From: Gigaspora rosea
Lineage: Eukaryota; Glomeromycota; Glomeromycetes; Diversisporales; Gigasporaceae
Length of the DNA: 64,000 bases
Direction: 5' to 3'
Assembly (NCBI GenBank): GCA_003550325.1
Contig: QKWP01000219.1
Span: 355,604 to 419,603 of the forward strand
The notes under the pieces were generated by a model, which worked only from the letters and a program-made list of their open reading frames with translations, ran no database searches and had not been told where the DNA came from. This document shows positions 45,168 through 57,336 of this stretch, piece by piece (the stretch's first letter is position 1; each line of letters opens with the position of its first letter). The position numbers and the translations under genes were made by a program.

Positions 45168-45336
45168 TATATTTAAAGTAGCAACTCCAAATATTTAAAG
45201 TGCTATTTTAAATATCCAAGTAACAATTTAAAATATTAAAGTGCATTCTAAATATCTAAAGTAGCTACTTTATATTTTAAAGTAGCAACTTTAATATTTA
45301 GCGTGTTGTTTTAAAATATAAAGTAGCTACTTTATA
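45168..45336 (+). repeat. Short tandem/palindromic repeat (AAAGTAGCTACTTT)
   Basis: About five units of roughly 33 bp built from TTAAAGTAGCAACTTTAAATAT-like phrases. AAAGTAGCTACTTT is a perfect palindrome appearing twice. Confidence 0.75.
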
Positions 45337-45338
45337 TA

Positions 45339-45400
45339 CAGTCGTACTCTTCATTAATCACCTATATAATCACAAATTCTATATAATCACGTTAAATTTT
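45339..45400. mobile_element. Single pogo-type terminus
   Basis: TA-CAGTCGTACTCTTCATTA, followed by repeated CTATATAATCACAAATT phrases, resembles the left end of the Tigger element. No matching right end was identified, so it is a fragment. Confidence 0.5.
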
Positions 45401-47079
45401 GAAATGTCATTAATAAACTTTTAAAAATGTTTCTATATGAGCACAACTATAGATGCAGACTTATTCACGTCACTAATTACTTCTCATTTATAAACCGATT
45501 TTTTATATAGGATGTAACTAAGTGATTTCATAATTCTGCATCTATAAGCACAACATAATAAAATTTTTATAATCACATATTTTTTGCATAAAATGTATAT
45601 AACATATATGATAAGTTTTTTGAAATAATATCTTGATAAATTTAGAATCTATTTAAATTGAAAACAAAATCGAAATATAGATCAAATTGTTTATAAATTT
45701 AAATTTATATTAATTCTAAATTGATGCTAAGCATGCTAAATGATATAATTAATTAATGTTATTAGTATAAAGTAAAATAAAATAAAATTATATATGATTA
45801 GTTCTTATTATTTTATAAAAATTTTATTGTTATTCTTTTTGTAACTTTAATGTAAATAATTAACCCTCAATATTATCCGTACTTGTAGTGCATTTTATAA
45901 ACTTACTTGTCAAATATTTTAATGGTAATCAGTTAGTAGACAATATAAAGCATTTATTACATGCAAAGATTTCGATTTTTTTTTTATTAAAATTTTAAAA
46001 GATCCAATAAATACAAAAATTAGAATTGCTAAAGATTATTGGGCAAACAAAAAAAAAATTGCGACGTAATTTCAAAATAAATACTAGCAATTTCTATTAT
46101 TTAAGATACTAAATTAGAATAAATTTGTTAGTTTAATTTCGTATTTAGAGAAATAAACTAACCCTATAGGTAAGTAATTCAATCTGGTTTCGGCATAATA
46201 GATATTCCATGTATTACTTTAAGTTGATAAATGTCTATAGTTTTAATCAGTAGACTATTTATATTACTAATTATATCTTTCATTATCTTATCTATTAAAT
46301 ATATGCAGTATTCAGCTATTAGATTAAAAAATAATGATTAAGTCTGTTATTTATTTACTATATATACGTATCATCACCAACTTCTCTATTATCAATAAAA
46401 GAATCTGAGATATCATAATCATCATTAGTATAATTATTTTCTGTGTTGTCTTTAATTTTTACGATAATGTGCCTTTGTTCAAAGTTTATGCAATTATTAA
46501 CTACAACTAATTCAAAAAGAATAATGTAATTTATGCTTTTTTTTTTTACTATCTGCTATTAATTTTTTTTGAGCATTACCTTCAATGTCCTATTCTCTAG
46601 TTTTGTTTCTCACTTGAATTGTTAAAAAGGTTTTCCTACAGATTAATTTTTGCTTTGAATTTTTGATTTTTTTTCAAGATGTATTTTTTTATTAACGATC
46701 TTATTATAATAAAATAATTTACTATATTCTTAATTACAAAGGAGATACTAGTGCTACTGTAATTTTAATCCAACATGTTAGTTTTTTTTTAAACTACAAA
46801 ATTTAAGTTTAATATGCTGTATTACAAATTGTTATGCTAATGGCACAAAATAATAGATAAAAAGAGAAATATAGGAAATTGAACAACAATGATTCTCTGA
46901 AAATTAATCTATTATAATCTTATTAATTATAATTGTCTGGAGCGAAGCAACGGACTTATACTTATATGCGCTTTGATGACTGAAATTGCGATTTTGATGA
47001 TTTTATAATATAAAGATCAAAAACGTAGTTTTGGCATTTCCGCTCCGCTGTAACGCCCCTGAAAATTTGATCATACATA
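45401..47079. other. AT-rich intergenic sequence
   Basis: No ORF or RNA gene recognised. Near 47050 and 47510 the phrases GCCCCTGAAAATTTG and CAAATCTGGTTATC in inverted orientation flank the next element, suggesting an older element it inserted into. Confidence 0.4.
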
Positions 47080-47492
47080 CCCTATAAAAAAAGTGGTCTG
47101 TGTAGGCACGTGTTTCTACGGAGAGACACGGCTGAGAGTGGAACGGGCAAATGTCCGGGTTTGTACGTCTGTGTACCGTGTTGGCACGTTAAATTGGTCC
47201 GAATTGGACTGTTTACCCGAACATTTTGGACCGTAAATGGACCGGGTTTTGCTGCACTTTACTAAACCAAAACTTACGGGTTTTGGCACGGGTAATTACA
47301 TGTAAAATAACGTAATAAAACGTGCACGGTATTGACACGTGCATTGGGTGGCACGTATGTAAAACGTAATATACGTGCCATTCTGTCACGTTCTGGTTCG
47401 TGTTACATGCCTTTACGTGCCACATGACACGTGCCTATCCAGACAACCTCGAGCCAACCCGTACCAACACCCGGTCCACTTTTCTTATAGGG
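47080..47492. mobile_element. CACGT-rich MITE with CCCTATAAAA ends
   Basis: CCCTATAAAAAAAGTGG on the left and CCACTTTTCTTATAGGG on the right are inverted repeats. The interior is markedly G+C-richer than the flanks and filled with CACGTGC/GGCACGT phrases. The 70-codon frame 47213-47425 (-) reads through the repeats. Related ends are at 61487, 63187 and 63862. Confidence 0.8.
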
Positions 47493-47967
47493 ATAATGAT
47501 AACCAGATTTGTCAGGGGCTGAGGCCATAGTGTATTATGCATGTTAAGATCTTACTATAATCTGAAAGATGATAACCTGGACCACGAAGGGGCTCAGGTT
47601 GCAGGCAAAGTCAGATGTGTTGTTATGGATGCGAAACATCAGATAACAGATTTATTTTTCTTTTTCTTTTATAACAAATAAATCACTTGAGCTTAATTAA
47701 GTTTATTTCGTGTATAAATAGTACTTATACGACTTACATTTATTATTAAGAAGAAAAATCAAATAATGTTAATAATAGGTCCTATTTTAAAACATTTGAA
47801 TTTTAAGATGTACTCATACAACGTTTTTGGTTTTAGTGCAACTGCGACGCACAGCCAACATAATTAGATATAAAAACTATAATTACGTATAAGTGGGCAA
47901 CAACCTTTTTGATTGGTATTACAAAGATTTAAATGATTTATAGTAAAGTGTAAGTTTAATGATTAAA

Positions 47968-48607
47968 GGCGTTCTCAAGCACCTCACTCAATGGATCGGA
48001 AATCGAATAAATGAATAAAGTGAGTTACCATTGCGATGAACAAATCAGTGAGATACAGACCACCTTTTTTTCGTCAAAAATTTATCATTGATAAAGGTCG
48101 CTCAATCATTACTTTATATTAACATAATAAACAATAAATTCTCACCAAGTTTCTATCCGTTCCAAAAGCAACCATTTTATTGTTAATGCTTGAAGCTTTT
48201 AAAACAAATAAGCGACCTTGATACGAACATAATAAATACAATACATAATAATAATAATAATAATAATAATAATATAATAGCATAAAAAAAATTATTTCTT
48301 GTTGCTGTAAAGCAACTTTCGCTAATGATTCGATAAATTGATTCTGTTGCTGTCGCAACAAAAAATTTAAATTGTATAATCATTAAAAGGAAAAGCCGAT
48401 GCAATTAAAGTTGAGCTTCGGTAGTCAATTGAATAGATTTTTTTTTTTTGGATTTTTTAGTTGTTTTGGGTGACAAGGTGAAGATAACGAACAAAAGAAA
48501 AAGAGTATGCTCAAGCATTTATTCTATTAATATCGTCATTGATGTAGATGCTTGAGCATCATCACGATCATTATTAAATCAATTGATTGAGATGCTTGAG
48601 AACACCC
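47968..48607. mobile_element. 640-bp MITE (GGCGTTCTCAAGCA ends)
   Basis: GGCGTTCTCAAGCACCTCAC on the left pairs with GGTGTTCTCAAGCATCTCAA read from the right. The interior contains a (TAA)n microsatellite (48244-48275) and no transposase. Two overlapping short frames at 48119-48404 (-) are dominated by the microsatellite. Confidence 0.75.
48244..48275 (+). repeat. (AAT)n microsatellite
   Basis: About ten uninterrupted trinucleotide units. Confidence 0.95.
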
Positions 48608-49636
48608 TGAGCCTTTTTTAAAAATAATAATAATAAAGCATTTTAGAAAGCAATTACATTTTGAAATATTTCATACATACTTAGGCTACGCAATTATTGC
48701 CATCAGTACTCTTTTAAGACTAAAAGGAAAAATGTGTACTTATTTTGCCAAGATAATTTCACCTTTATTGTATGCTTTGAGTTATTATCAAATTAATTTT
48801 ACCAGTACGATCACATGAATGTGTAACATGAAATGTGAGAGGGATGGTTTGATTCAACTTTTTGGTCGTGGCCTATGCTGATTTTCGCAAAATCCTTTTT
48901 TAGTAGGAGTAATAATTTTCATTTATTCATTTTTGGAAGGAGTAAAGATTTTTGCATATGACACACTTTATGATGCAAATCTGACGCAACTTATTATTAA
49001 TTATTATGATGCAAAGCTGACGTTATGATTAATAGTTCAGATGGCGGAAACATATATTCGATATGTAATTTTAATTTACTGTATAAGTTTTTTTTTGATC
49101 TTTAACACAGTTATAAAGTAAAACGGCGCACGTAAGTTCGTGAAACTCCAAAATTCTAAATCTGCCCTCGTTTGCTCTAATTGCAGCAATTAGCTAATCT
49201 TTGCCAACTTATTTAAGCGAAAAATGCATAAAAAAAAAAAAAAAGCAACCTTAAGTATTACAACTGTTATATAGTCTCTTATTGCTTAATGTTCAGTGAT
49301 TTCTGCACTGAGCTGTGCTGAGCTGAGCACTAACGTAGAAAAATTACACTGTGAAGATCATATCGTTAACGTTGATATTATATTATTCATAAAAAAAATT
49401 CAGTTGACTTAGCCGTTTATGATCAGACCGTGAGAAAATTTAAAATAAGCTCAGTTATGACGATACTATTTAAATTTGTACATGTTCATGCCGTAATATA
49501 TTCGTCATAGTTCGTAATTGACCTATTACTATAAATTAATAATCAGTTGTCATCTATTTAAATTTATTTTTTAATCAAATCGACTTTCGATCGTTACGCG
49601 CACTTTGTATCTGAAATTTAACAAATAGACTTCTGT
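48608..49636. other. Intergenic sequence
   Basis: No gene recognised. GAGCTGTGCTGAGCTGAGCA (49312) is a short internal repeat. Confidence 0.4.
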
Positions 49637-49822
49637 TTGATTGTCTCTTTGAAATTAACTGAGATATGGATAACGTTAATAACATGCGTTAGTGAGTCAC
49701 ATATTGTGTATCCCCAGAATGGTAAGGTTTATTACAGTAACTCATATAATAATTTCAATGCGAGCTACCTCATTCTAATCACATATTATGATTTATTTAA
49801 AACATATTTATCTGTCGGGTAA
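49637..49822 (+). CDS. Possible first exon of a small secreted protein
   Basis: A 61-codon frame begins with a hydrophobic segment (I-W-I-T-L-I-T-C-V-S-E-S) that could be a signal peptide. It continues H-I-V-Y-P-Q-N-G-K-V-Y, faintly like the start of Kre9/Knh1-type secreted proteins. The sequence at its end (CGG-GTAAGT, 49818-49824) is a good donor, and TTTTAG near 49950 could be an acceptor. No second exon was confirmed. It may be chance. Confidence 0.3.
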   Translation: MIVSLKLTEIWITLITCVSESHIVYPQNGKVYYSNSYNNFNASYLILITYYDLFKTYLSVG

Positions 49823-50332
49823 GTTTGTAACAGAATTTTTTATAGAAATTCATCACGATAGAATTTACGATAACTTTCATAACTTTCATACAAACTAATT
49901 AACCTTTTCGCCATTACCGATATCAACTTTACCTATTTCATATTTTAGAACAACGAGTAAGTTTTGTAACTATTTTCTAGTTAACGTTACACGGAATTGA
50001 ATTACTAAAAGGTTGTCCTTTTTTCTAGAGTAATATATTATTTTATTGGTAGGTACTCTCTTATTTGGCGATTAGGCACTGTTGCTGCAATGACAGTGCA
50101 AGGAAGGTGTGTATGAAGTTTAATTCAGTCCACTTTAACGATTGAGTTTCAAGGGAATGTAAATTTCCAATAGGTTTTCCCTTACCCGACACACATGATC
50201 GTACTGGTCCTGCGCGGCTTCGCGTGCTGCGCAGCTTTATTATTTACTACAGTGTCATTTCAGTATAATTTTATGGTATAATTCCAATAGACATAAATTT
50301 TTTTATGCCTATAATCATCTTCTTCATTTATT
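49823..50332. other. Intergenic sequence
   Basis: No gene recognised. A GC-rich hairpin-like patch occurs at about 50200-50235 (TGCGCGGCTTCGCGTGCTGCGCA). Confidence 0.4.
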
Positions 50333-50540
50333 ATAAAACGCACCTATGGTGGTTTTGCATTATTATTTTTACCTCAAATTTTCATGCTAGAGTTAGAGTT
50401 AGTATTTAGTGGTAGGGTTAAGGTTTGGGAAGGGTTTTTAGGGATGTAGGTCATTTTTACTTAGAACACCGAACTAATTAATTAGCTAGTTTTTGAAATA
50501 ATATAACATAGGTGGCAAAACACCATAGGTGCGTTTTAGT
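50333..50540. mobile_element. 208-bp MITE (AAAACGCACCTATGGTG ends)
   Basis: AAAACGCACCTATGGTGGTT on the left pairs with AAAACGCACCTATGGTGTTT read from the right. The interior holds GTTAGAGTTAG...GGTAGGGTTAAGG, echoing the TTAGGG part of the core module. Confidence 0.85.
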
Positions 50541-51530
50541 AAAAGTCTCTTTTTTTTTTTTTTATCGAAATTGTTAGATATTCGAATAAAGAAACAGAAA
50601 AAAATATTTTGTTATCCACATAAAAGATAAAGTTGCTGGAATGTGCAAGTTCTTTAGTTTCACAATAAAGGAAAAAGCGTGAATAAAGGAAATCAATTTA
50701 TGAATCAAGTAGAAATTTTCTACAGAAATACAACTTACTATAGAAATACAACCTAATACAGTACTACAATTTTCTACAAGAATTCATCTTTTTAAGGTAA
50801 TAAAATTTCAAAGGATAAAAGATGTAATTTTTGCTTAGATACATAATAGCCTCTATATAAGCGCAATTCTCTATAACATAAAATTCTTTAAACAATGGAT
50901 GTGATTATAAAATTATTAAAATTACAAGGAAATCGTTTCAACATATTGATGAAAAAATTTTTTAAGTCACTATAAAAAAAAGATTTTAGCAGTTATTAAA
51001 GAAAAGATAACAAATAAAATCGGAAAAAATTTTTATTGAAATTTCTAATAAAATCAAATAGTTAAGTGACCTGTATTCTCACCAAAGTTCAGCAAATTTA
51101 TGATAAATCTTTTAAGAGCAGAACATTAAACATAGCATGACAAAACTCGGACCAACGATGAACCTACTCAGTAACGTATCAAAAAAATGAAAGAGTTAGT
51201 ATTGTAAGAAAAGATGCCAAATACTGTATATATGTTTAAAGCTTCAAAAAGCATAGATGAACTACATCAAAAAAAGGAATTTAATAACATTTTTAAAAAA
51301 AAAATACATTGAAATATATATTTGTATATTGTATTGGTTTAGAAAAATATTTAACAATTTTCGTTTAATTGCAAGGCAGATTTACATGAACAACGCTGAA
51401 TATATTTCAAAGTATGCAATAAATAAAATATCAATATTGATGTTTAAAATAACTATTTATTCTAATAATATTTAGTATTTTTTCCTTTTAATTACATCTT
51501 AGAGGTTTTTTATAACTAGGCTTATTTTCT
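50541..51530. other. Intergenic sequence
   Basis: AT-rich. The frame at 51257-51475 (+) is Ile/Lys/Asn-rich without features. No gene called. Confidence 0.4.
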
Positions 51531-51620
51531 TCATTTCTCTATCTCTGATTTCTAAATTAAAGAAAAAGAATTATTCATTAATAATTATATAAATAATATT
51601 AATGTTCAAATTTAATGACT

Positions 51621-51967
51621 ATATGGGGTGCGGACAATAGAAACAGCCCTTTTTTACATTTTTTTGAAAAATGAGTTTTTATTAGATTCATATAAATTTT
51701 GACATGATTAACATTTTTCAATTATAAATGAAAGTCGGTTTGCGTAATAAAAAATCAAGATAATGTAAAAGAAAAATTACACGAGGCTTCGCAAAGCCAA
51801 CGCATCACGAGATTATCCGATAGTCACCTGCTACCTTTAACCAATCAAAATCGTGAAATTTGATTAATCCCGGATCAGTCCGAAAATCAAAACAAATGAT
51901 TAAACTCAATTATCTCAAAATAAGATATATGTAAAAAAGGGCTGTTTCTATTGTCCGCACCCCATAT
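51621..51967. mobile_element. MITE family A, copy 2 (35-bp perfect TIRs)
   Basis: ATATGGGGTGCGGACAATAG (continuing AAACAGCCC) is repeated perfectly inverted at the right end. From about 51650 to 51935 the interior matches 404-747 closely, including the CATCACGAGATTA...CCGATAGTCACCT block. It sits about 10 bp after the last codon of the RNF213-like frame, possibly within its final intron (51989-51552). Confidence 0.9.
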
Positions 51968-51977
51968 AGTGTAAACA

Positions 51978-54900
51978 TTAATAAGTTACCTCAATAATTT
52001 CTTTTATAAATTGATAAGTTTCAAATGTATGTGAAATCAGTAAAGTTGAAGGGAATTTATTTTTAATGATAGTTTTATCTATCCAATCAGGCCAACATTC
52101 TAGACTTTCATTTTCTACCAAAAAATATATCAAATTCTCTGTTTCAATTATGTCCTCACTAGTGGTCAAATATCTTATTACAAACCTTTTCAATGCTGTA
52201 GCAAACGCTTTACTGGAATGTTTGAATTTTTACTTGATTTGGCTTGTTCTTCCTGTTCTAATGATTCAAGATCAACAACATCTAAAATATCATGCTGCAA
52301 TGAATCATCAAGTTTTTCTTGATATTTTTGAGGAACAAAAGTGGCAACAACATCTTCTACATGTTCTTCTATTAATTCATATAATGCAACTATATGCTTT
52401 AGTTGTAAACCAATTTTTAGCAATAGTATATAACTATTAAAATTTTTTTTTAATGCAGTTAACTTCATCCAACTTTCAATGTATTCTGTGATTAAAGTGT
52501 CACGATCACTTCCAAACGTACGTTTTAAAAAACAAAGTACTGTTTCTAATATTGAAAGCAATTCTTTTGGATTTTCTAATGCAATTGTAGATCTTCCTTC
52601 TCTAGTTTTTATTAATATTGCTTTCTTATCTTCGGGAATATGTTCTTGAGGTATTAAATTTTTAATTTCACTAAAAATTGTCATAGATCTAGAAAACATT
52701 TCCTTGTGATATACAAAAGGTTCTAAGTATAATCCTTGTTTATCAGGTTTAATCAATGATTTTTCATAAACTAACTTTAATGCTAATTCTGCTTCAATCG
52801 TACGTAAATCGTACTGGATTTCATAACCATGGCCAACTCTCAAATCAAATTGACTGAATTTGAAGATCTCAGAATTTCTATCATAAAAGATAATATTTTT
52901 TGGCCTTGCGTTATCGAGAGTAATTGACTTTAATTGATATATAGGTTGATTATGATTTTCATCATTATTTTGAATATCAATTTTTTCTAGGAATTTTAAG
53001 GATTGACATGTTTTTAAAGGAATTTCAATAACTTCACTAAGAAATTTATTTTGGAGCTGAATCAAAAAATCTATAATAGCACACAAATATAAACTTTCGT
53101 TAACTGGTTCTAATAATCCAAAAACAACTGGAATATTGTCATGCATTTTTGGCATTGATGGTAAAATATGACATTGAAATCTTTGAATATATGGAATCAG
53201 TTTATTCCATGAATCTGTAAAATTAGCGAATGCTTTATTTAATATTTTACGAGTTTCATCGCTATTGCTTTCATTTATAATGAATTGTTGGAAAGTCATT
53301 GTCATTGCTTCCTGTCTTTCAATTCGATATGAAAGACTTGTAGATAAAATTTGAACAAATTTCACAATCGGAAATAGATTATTTATTAATTGCAAATTTT
53401 CTTCATGCTGTAAAAAAATAGCCAAAAGTGGGTAGGCTTTTATATGTTCTTCATTGTTCGAATAATATGCTCTGAAATTATTTATATTTGCATTTCTAAC
53501 AAGACGCCATAATCGGGGCAAGTAAATTTCACAATATTGATCGACTAATTTCATTGTTTCATTGATTTCGGCTTTAGTATTTTGTTGAACAATTTTCATA
53601 TTTGTTTCTAATAGCTTATTAAAATTTTTTCAGTTCCCATTGCATTTTCTATTAGAGGCAAAATATATTTTTGACTAAATTGAATTTCCCAAGTTTCTCT
53701 TTCAATAGGTGTGTTTAGCCTTGCTGGTTGTTGTAATGGCTGTTGAGTCATTTCAGAAAGAATCGCATGTAAAACTAAAGCTAATCGTTCATCTCCACAA
53801 TTTAATATGATTTTTAACGCATCCCAATCATTATTGATGTGCATCGCACAGAATGCCGCTAGGTCTTCTGCTCTATAAAGATTGGTATTATTTACTTTTA
53901 TATTGTGTTTGATAAATTTGCTAGTAACTTCGGATGGAGTTTGTATACTAATAATTGCATGTACAAAAAGATGAATAATTCTATAGGATGCTGGTGACAT
54001 TGACCTAATGCTATAGAAATTTTCTGTTTTTTTGTCTTCTTCAATGTAACCTCGTTTGTCATTTACATCTATTTGCTGACTTAATGAACTAGCGTCTAAA
54101 CGAATATTTCCTTCAGCCAGTTGATATCTATTAATGCCTCCGACTTCTCCTTTACATGCTATACATCGACCACTTCGCCAACAAAGTATATTTCTCCACA
54201 TTTACATTGATATCTTTTAATAAAAATATTTTTTGAATAGTTAATATTAGTATTATGCTTAATTATGAGCAGGCATATAACGTTTCCATTATAAAAATAA
54301 GAATATTTTGCTTATTAGTTGAATAAACTAATACACATCTTGGTGTGTTCTATATAGATGACTTTACCTTGTTAAATACTCGTCCCAATTCAACAATGCG
54401 TTTATTATAACTGTTAGCTCATCTGAAGGGCATGCCAAAATAAAATCATCTTGGCATGTTTGTAATGCTTGCATATATGTAGCCAATGGAGAAGAATTTT
54501 GAGGAATAGAAATATGTAATGCAACTATATGTGCAATTACTGAAAATATAAATATTTTCTTATTATCATCATTTGCAACAAGTTTACAAAGTGCATGCTC
54601 GTTTGATAAAAATTCCAACATTGGCTGTTTATAGAATTGAGGAAATTGAGGATTATTGAAATAAGTTTTAATCTTTTGTGCTAACAATGTTTCAGATTGA
54701 TTCCATTCACGAGTTGCTCTAATTATATAAAGTCTCATTATAATTATTCTTGCGAATGAAATTCGAAGATTAATTAAATTTTCTGTAGTTGGATCCAAAA
54801 TATCTTCTAATAATGCATCCAAATCTCTACTATCTCCACAACAACATTTTTGTCGCAATTTCGGCTCGTTCATACTGTTTAACATACCAATATGGATTAT

Positions 54901-56417
54901 AACCTAACCGACTATCAATCTATACAAGCTCACTAAGCCATGGCATGATTGGTTGTTGCACTTCACAAAATTGGTTTAATATCGTTTATAGAAAATTCTT
55001 TCAATCGTAAAGACTTAAGTAAATAGTATTTTAAAGAATGAATTAAAGGATTCCATAATTCTAAACATTGATTCAAATTATTAATGCTAAATTCTTCTTC
55101 ATTTCCGAAATCAAATTCTATTGGATCTTTTAAAGAATTTTGAATTGATGTAAAGTTCCATAGATTATTTATAAATACTTTCAAAAGTGCAATAGCAGAT
55201 ATTCTTTGTAATTTTTTGGCATTCGCAGTAACTAGGGCCTCTATTGATTTTTGAAAGTACTTTGATAGTTCTTGAAAATCTGTAATGAGAAAAATTGAGT
55301 TTGAATTACATCACAACACAAAGCAGAAATTTGTGAATTAGGATGTACTTTACTCAAAATATCTTCTATGACTAGTAAACGTTCCGATTTTTCTAAAATT
55401 TTAAGAGGATTATTAATTAGGTTAAAGAAAATCTTATTATGTTCATTATATTCTGTGAGAAAGATTTGATGAATTGTTGGAAAGCTCATGATGGTAAGGG
55501 TTCTTATGTAAAAATTTTTTCATAAAGAATAAAACGAATTGGTGATTCAAGTGATAATATGTTTAAACACCAATTTACAAAAGATCGTTGTAATGATAGA
55601 TTATCTTCAGTTTGTTGCAATTCACATATCTTTTCAAATACTAAACATACAAATTGTTCCGAAATTATTTCTTCATTATTTTTTTCAAGATTTCTAATTT
55701 CAATAAGTTTTTGTAGCTCAAGAGAATTTGAAAGATCATTGTATATTCGCAACTTATGAATGTTTGGATTATCAGAAGAATTTGGTAATTTGCTTGATAA
55801 AGATAAAATATATGCGGTATCACGTTGCCATGTTAAAAGTTGATGTTTTATATGGTTTATATCATTTATAGCAATTTTACAAAGCTTTTCTATCATCATC
55901 ATCGAAAGTTGCTCTAATAAGTAATTTTCAAAGTTCAACTTTTTACTTTGCTCAAATTCCAACTTGAGCATCGCTTCAATTACTGTAGGACATAACTTTG
56001 ACAACTGTAATTCAGTTTGCACAATTTCGGAATTACTCCACCAATATACATGAAGTCTAAAAGGATTTGGTATTTGTTGTCCTATATTATGACCGATAAT
56101 CCAAGATAAGAATTCAATGTCTTCAGATGTTGGTGAATAAGTTGATAAAAAATCCTTGAAATATAATTCAGCCGATTCAATCAACTGTTGTAGCTTCAGT
56201 GTTGGATCTGCTGACATGATGTTTGCCAAAAATATTTCTATATGGTCATCAATAATAATAGCTTTTAGTTCTCCATCATTATCTAGGTTTTCTTTCTTTT
56301 CTTTTAACATTGCTAATTCTTCTTCATACAGACTCCTGAATTTATCAATTTGGCCCATAATAAGTGAAGATTGTCTAGATGGAAATTGTTCAGCTGTTCT
56401 TTTACGAGGAGGTAAAA
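51978..56417 (-). pseudogene. RNF213-like C-terminal region (RZ finger plus long C-terminal domain)
   Basis: Successive open frames (56358-55504, 55489-55241, 55184-54963, 54885-54364, 54201-53608, 53599-52190, 52193-51978) form one collinear protein of about 1,350 residues. An intron spans 54367-54214; joining across it gives R-Y-Q-C-K-C-G-E-I-Y-F-V-G-E and then C-I-A-C-K-G-E-V-G-G, an RZ-type zinc finger as found in RNF213 and ZNFX1. The ~700 residues after the finger fit the RNF213 C-terminal region. Neither a RING finger nor the AAA+ core is seen. Frame breaks are near 55514, 55282, 54966, 54849, 54173, 53628 and 52214, plus a TAG at 54922-54920. Six of the eight breaks, counting the one near 56425, fit single-base losses, several in A/T runs. 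Either a pseudogene or an error-prone assembly. The frame is continuous upstream with the BTB-BACK gene. Confidence 0.6.
54214..54367 (-). other. Predicted intron within the RNF213-like region
   Basis: Donor GTAAAG at 54367 and acceptor AAAAG ending at 54214. Removing it joins L-T to R-Y-Q-C-K-C-G in frame and completes the zinc-finger N-terminus. Confidence 0.75.
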
Positions 56418-57336
56418 TTAAAGATGTATAGGCATATCTGGGGCTACAAATTTTGACATAATGTCATCCCACACATTCTCATTGAGAATATTTCTATAAG
56501 GTTTGATTTTCTTTAAGATATCTTCACCACCAATTTGAAAATATCTAATATGTGGAAGACAATTTTGAAGAGTATCTCTCAGGGACTTAAAATTCTCATT
56601 GGTCCATTCTTTAAGGTCAATTGGTAAATTTGGTGTCTTTGCTTTTCCCCATAGAATAAGCTTATCCCAAATTTCAGATTCATCCATTTGTAATTCATCG
56701 TTTTTTAAAAGAGCAATTAAAGCATTCTCTTGAAGAGTGGTGAAATCCTCAGAATTAAACACCATATTCGGATGTCTTGCAAAAATGTCATTATAAAATT
56801 CTTGCAAAGCTTTAAAGTTTTCACTAAGAAAGCTTATATGATAAACAAGAGAAAAATTTAAGCGAAGCCAAGATCCATAACTATCAATAAGGAGAGACTG
56901 AAAATGCTTGACTAATTCTGAAAACATAAGTTCATTAACACATATCAATAGATTAAATATAGTTGAGGGATCAAAATTTTCTGAAACAATTATGCCACCA
57001 TAAATGTAACTATATAATGAATTATATATAAATTTAATTTATTTATAATAATAAATCTTTCTGTGATAAATTTTGATTCTGAACTTACTTAATGACAATA
57101 TTAAATATTTCGACAGAAACATTAGGTAATTTAATTTCAATAACGTTATTTTTCTTAACTATGTTTGCTAATTTCTGACGAAAGTACGGAGAACGTTGAT
57201 ATAAGATAGCTGAATGCGCTCTAAAAAGATGAGTATTTGATTGCTCTCCGATTTCAATTATCACATCATAACCATATTCACTTTCAAGAAGTTGAGTAAA
57301 ATCTTGTGAAAGCTTGTCTAAAAATTTTAAGTTCAT
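56360..57336 (-). CDS. BTB-BACK protein lacking TLDc, reading into RNF213-like sequence
   Basis: Exon 1 (57336-57089) encodes a BTB domain (Y-D-V-I-I-E-I-G, then F-R-A-H-S-A-I-L-Y-Q-R-S-P-Y-F). A 79-nt intron follows (57088-57010, GTAAGT...ATAG). Exon 2 (57009 down) encodes the BACK domain up to V-A-P-D-M-P-I. A one-base shift near 56425 ends the frame at TAA (56420-56418). In the next frame the family's linker appears (S-L-I-L-P-P-R... ending P-S-R-Q-S-S-L-I). Where the TLDc domain should begin, the same frame continues as M-G-Q-I-D-K-F and the RNF213-like region. So TLDc is replaced. Either a chimeric gene or two broken genes joined. Compare the intact architecture at 34741-36217. Confidence 0.75.

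Noticed and set aside
52066-56431. Plus-strand frames at 52066-52440, 55559-55759 and 56156-56431
   Set aside because: Antisense to the RNF213-like and BTB coding sequence, no independent support.
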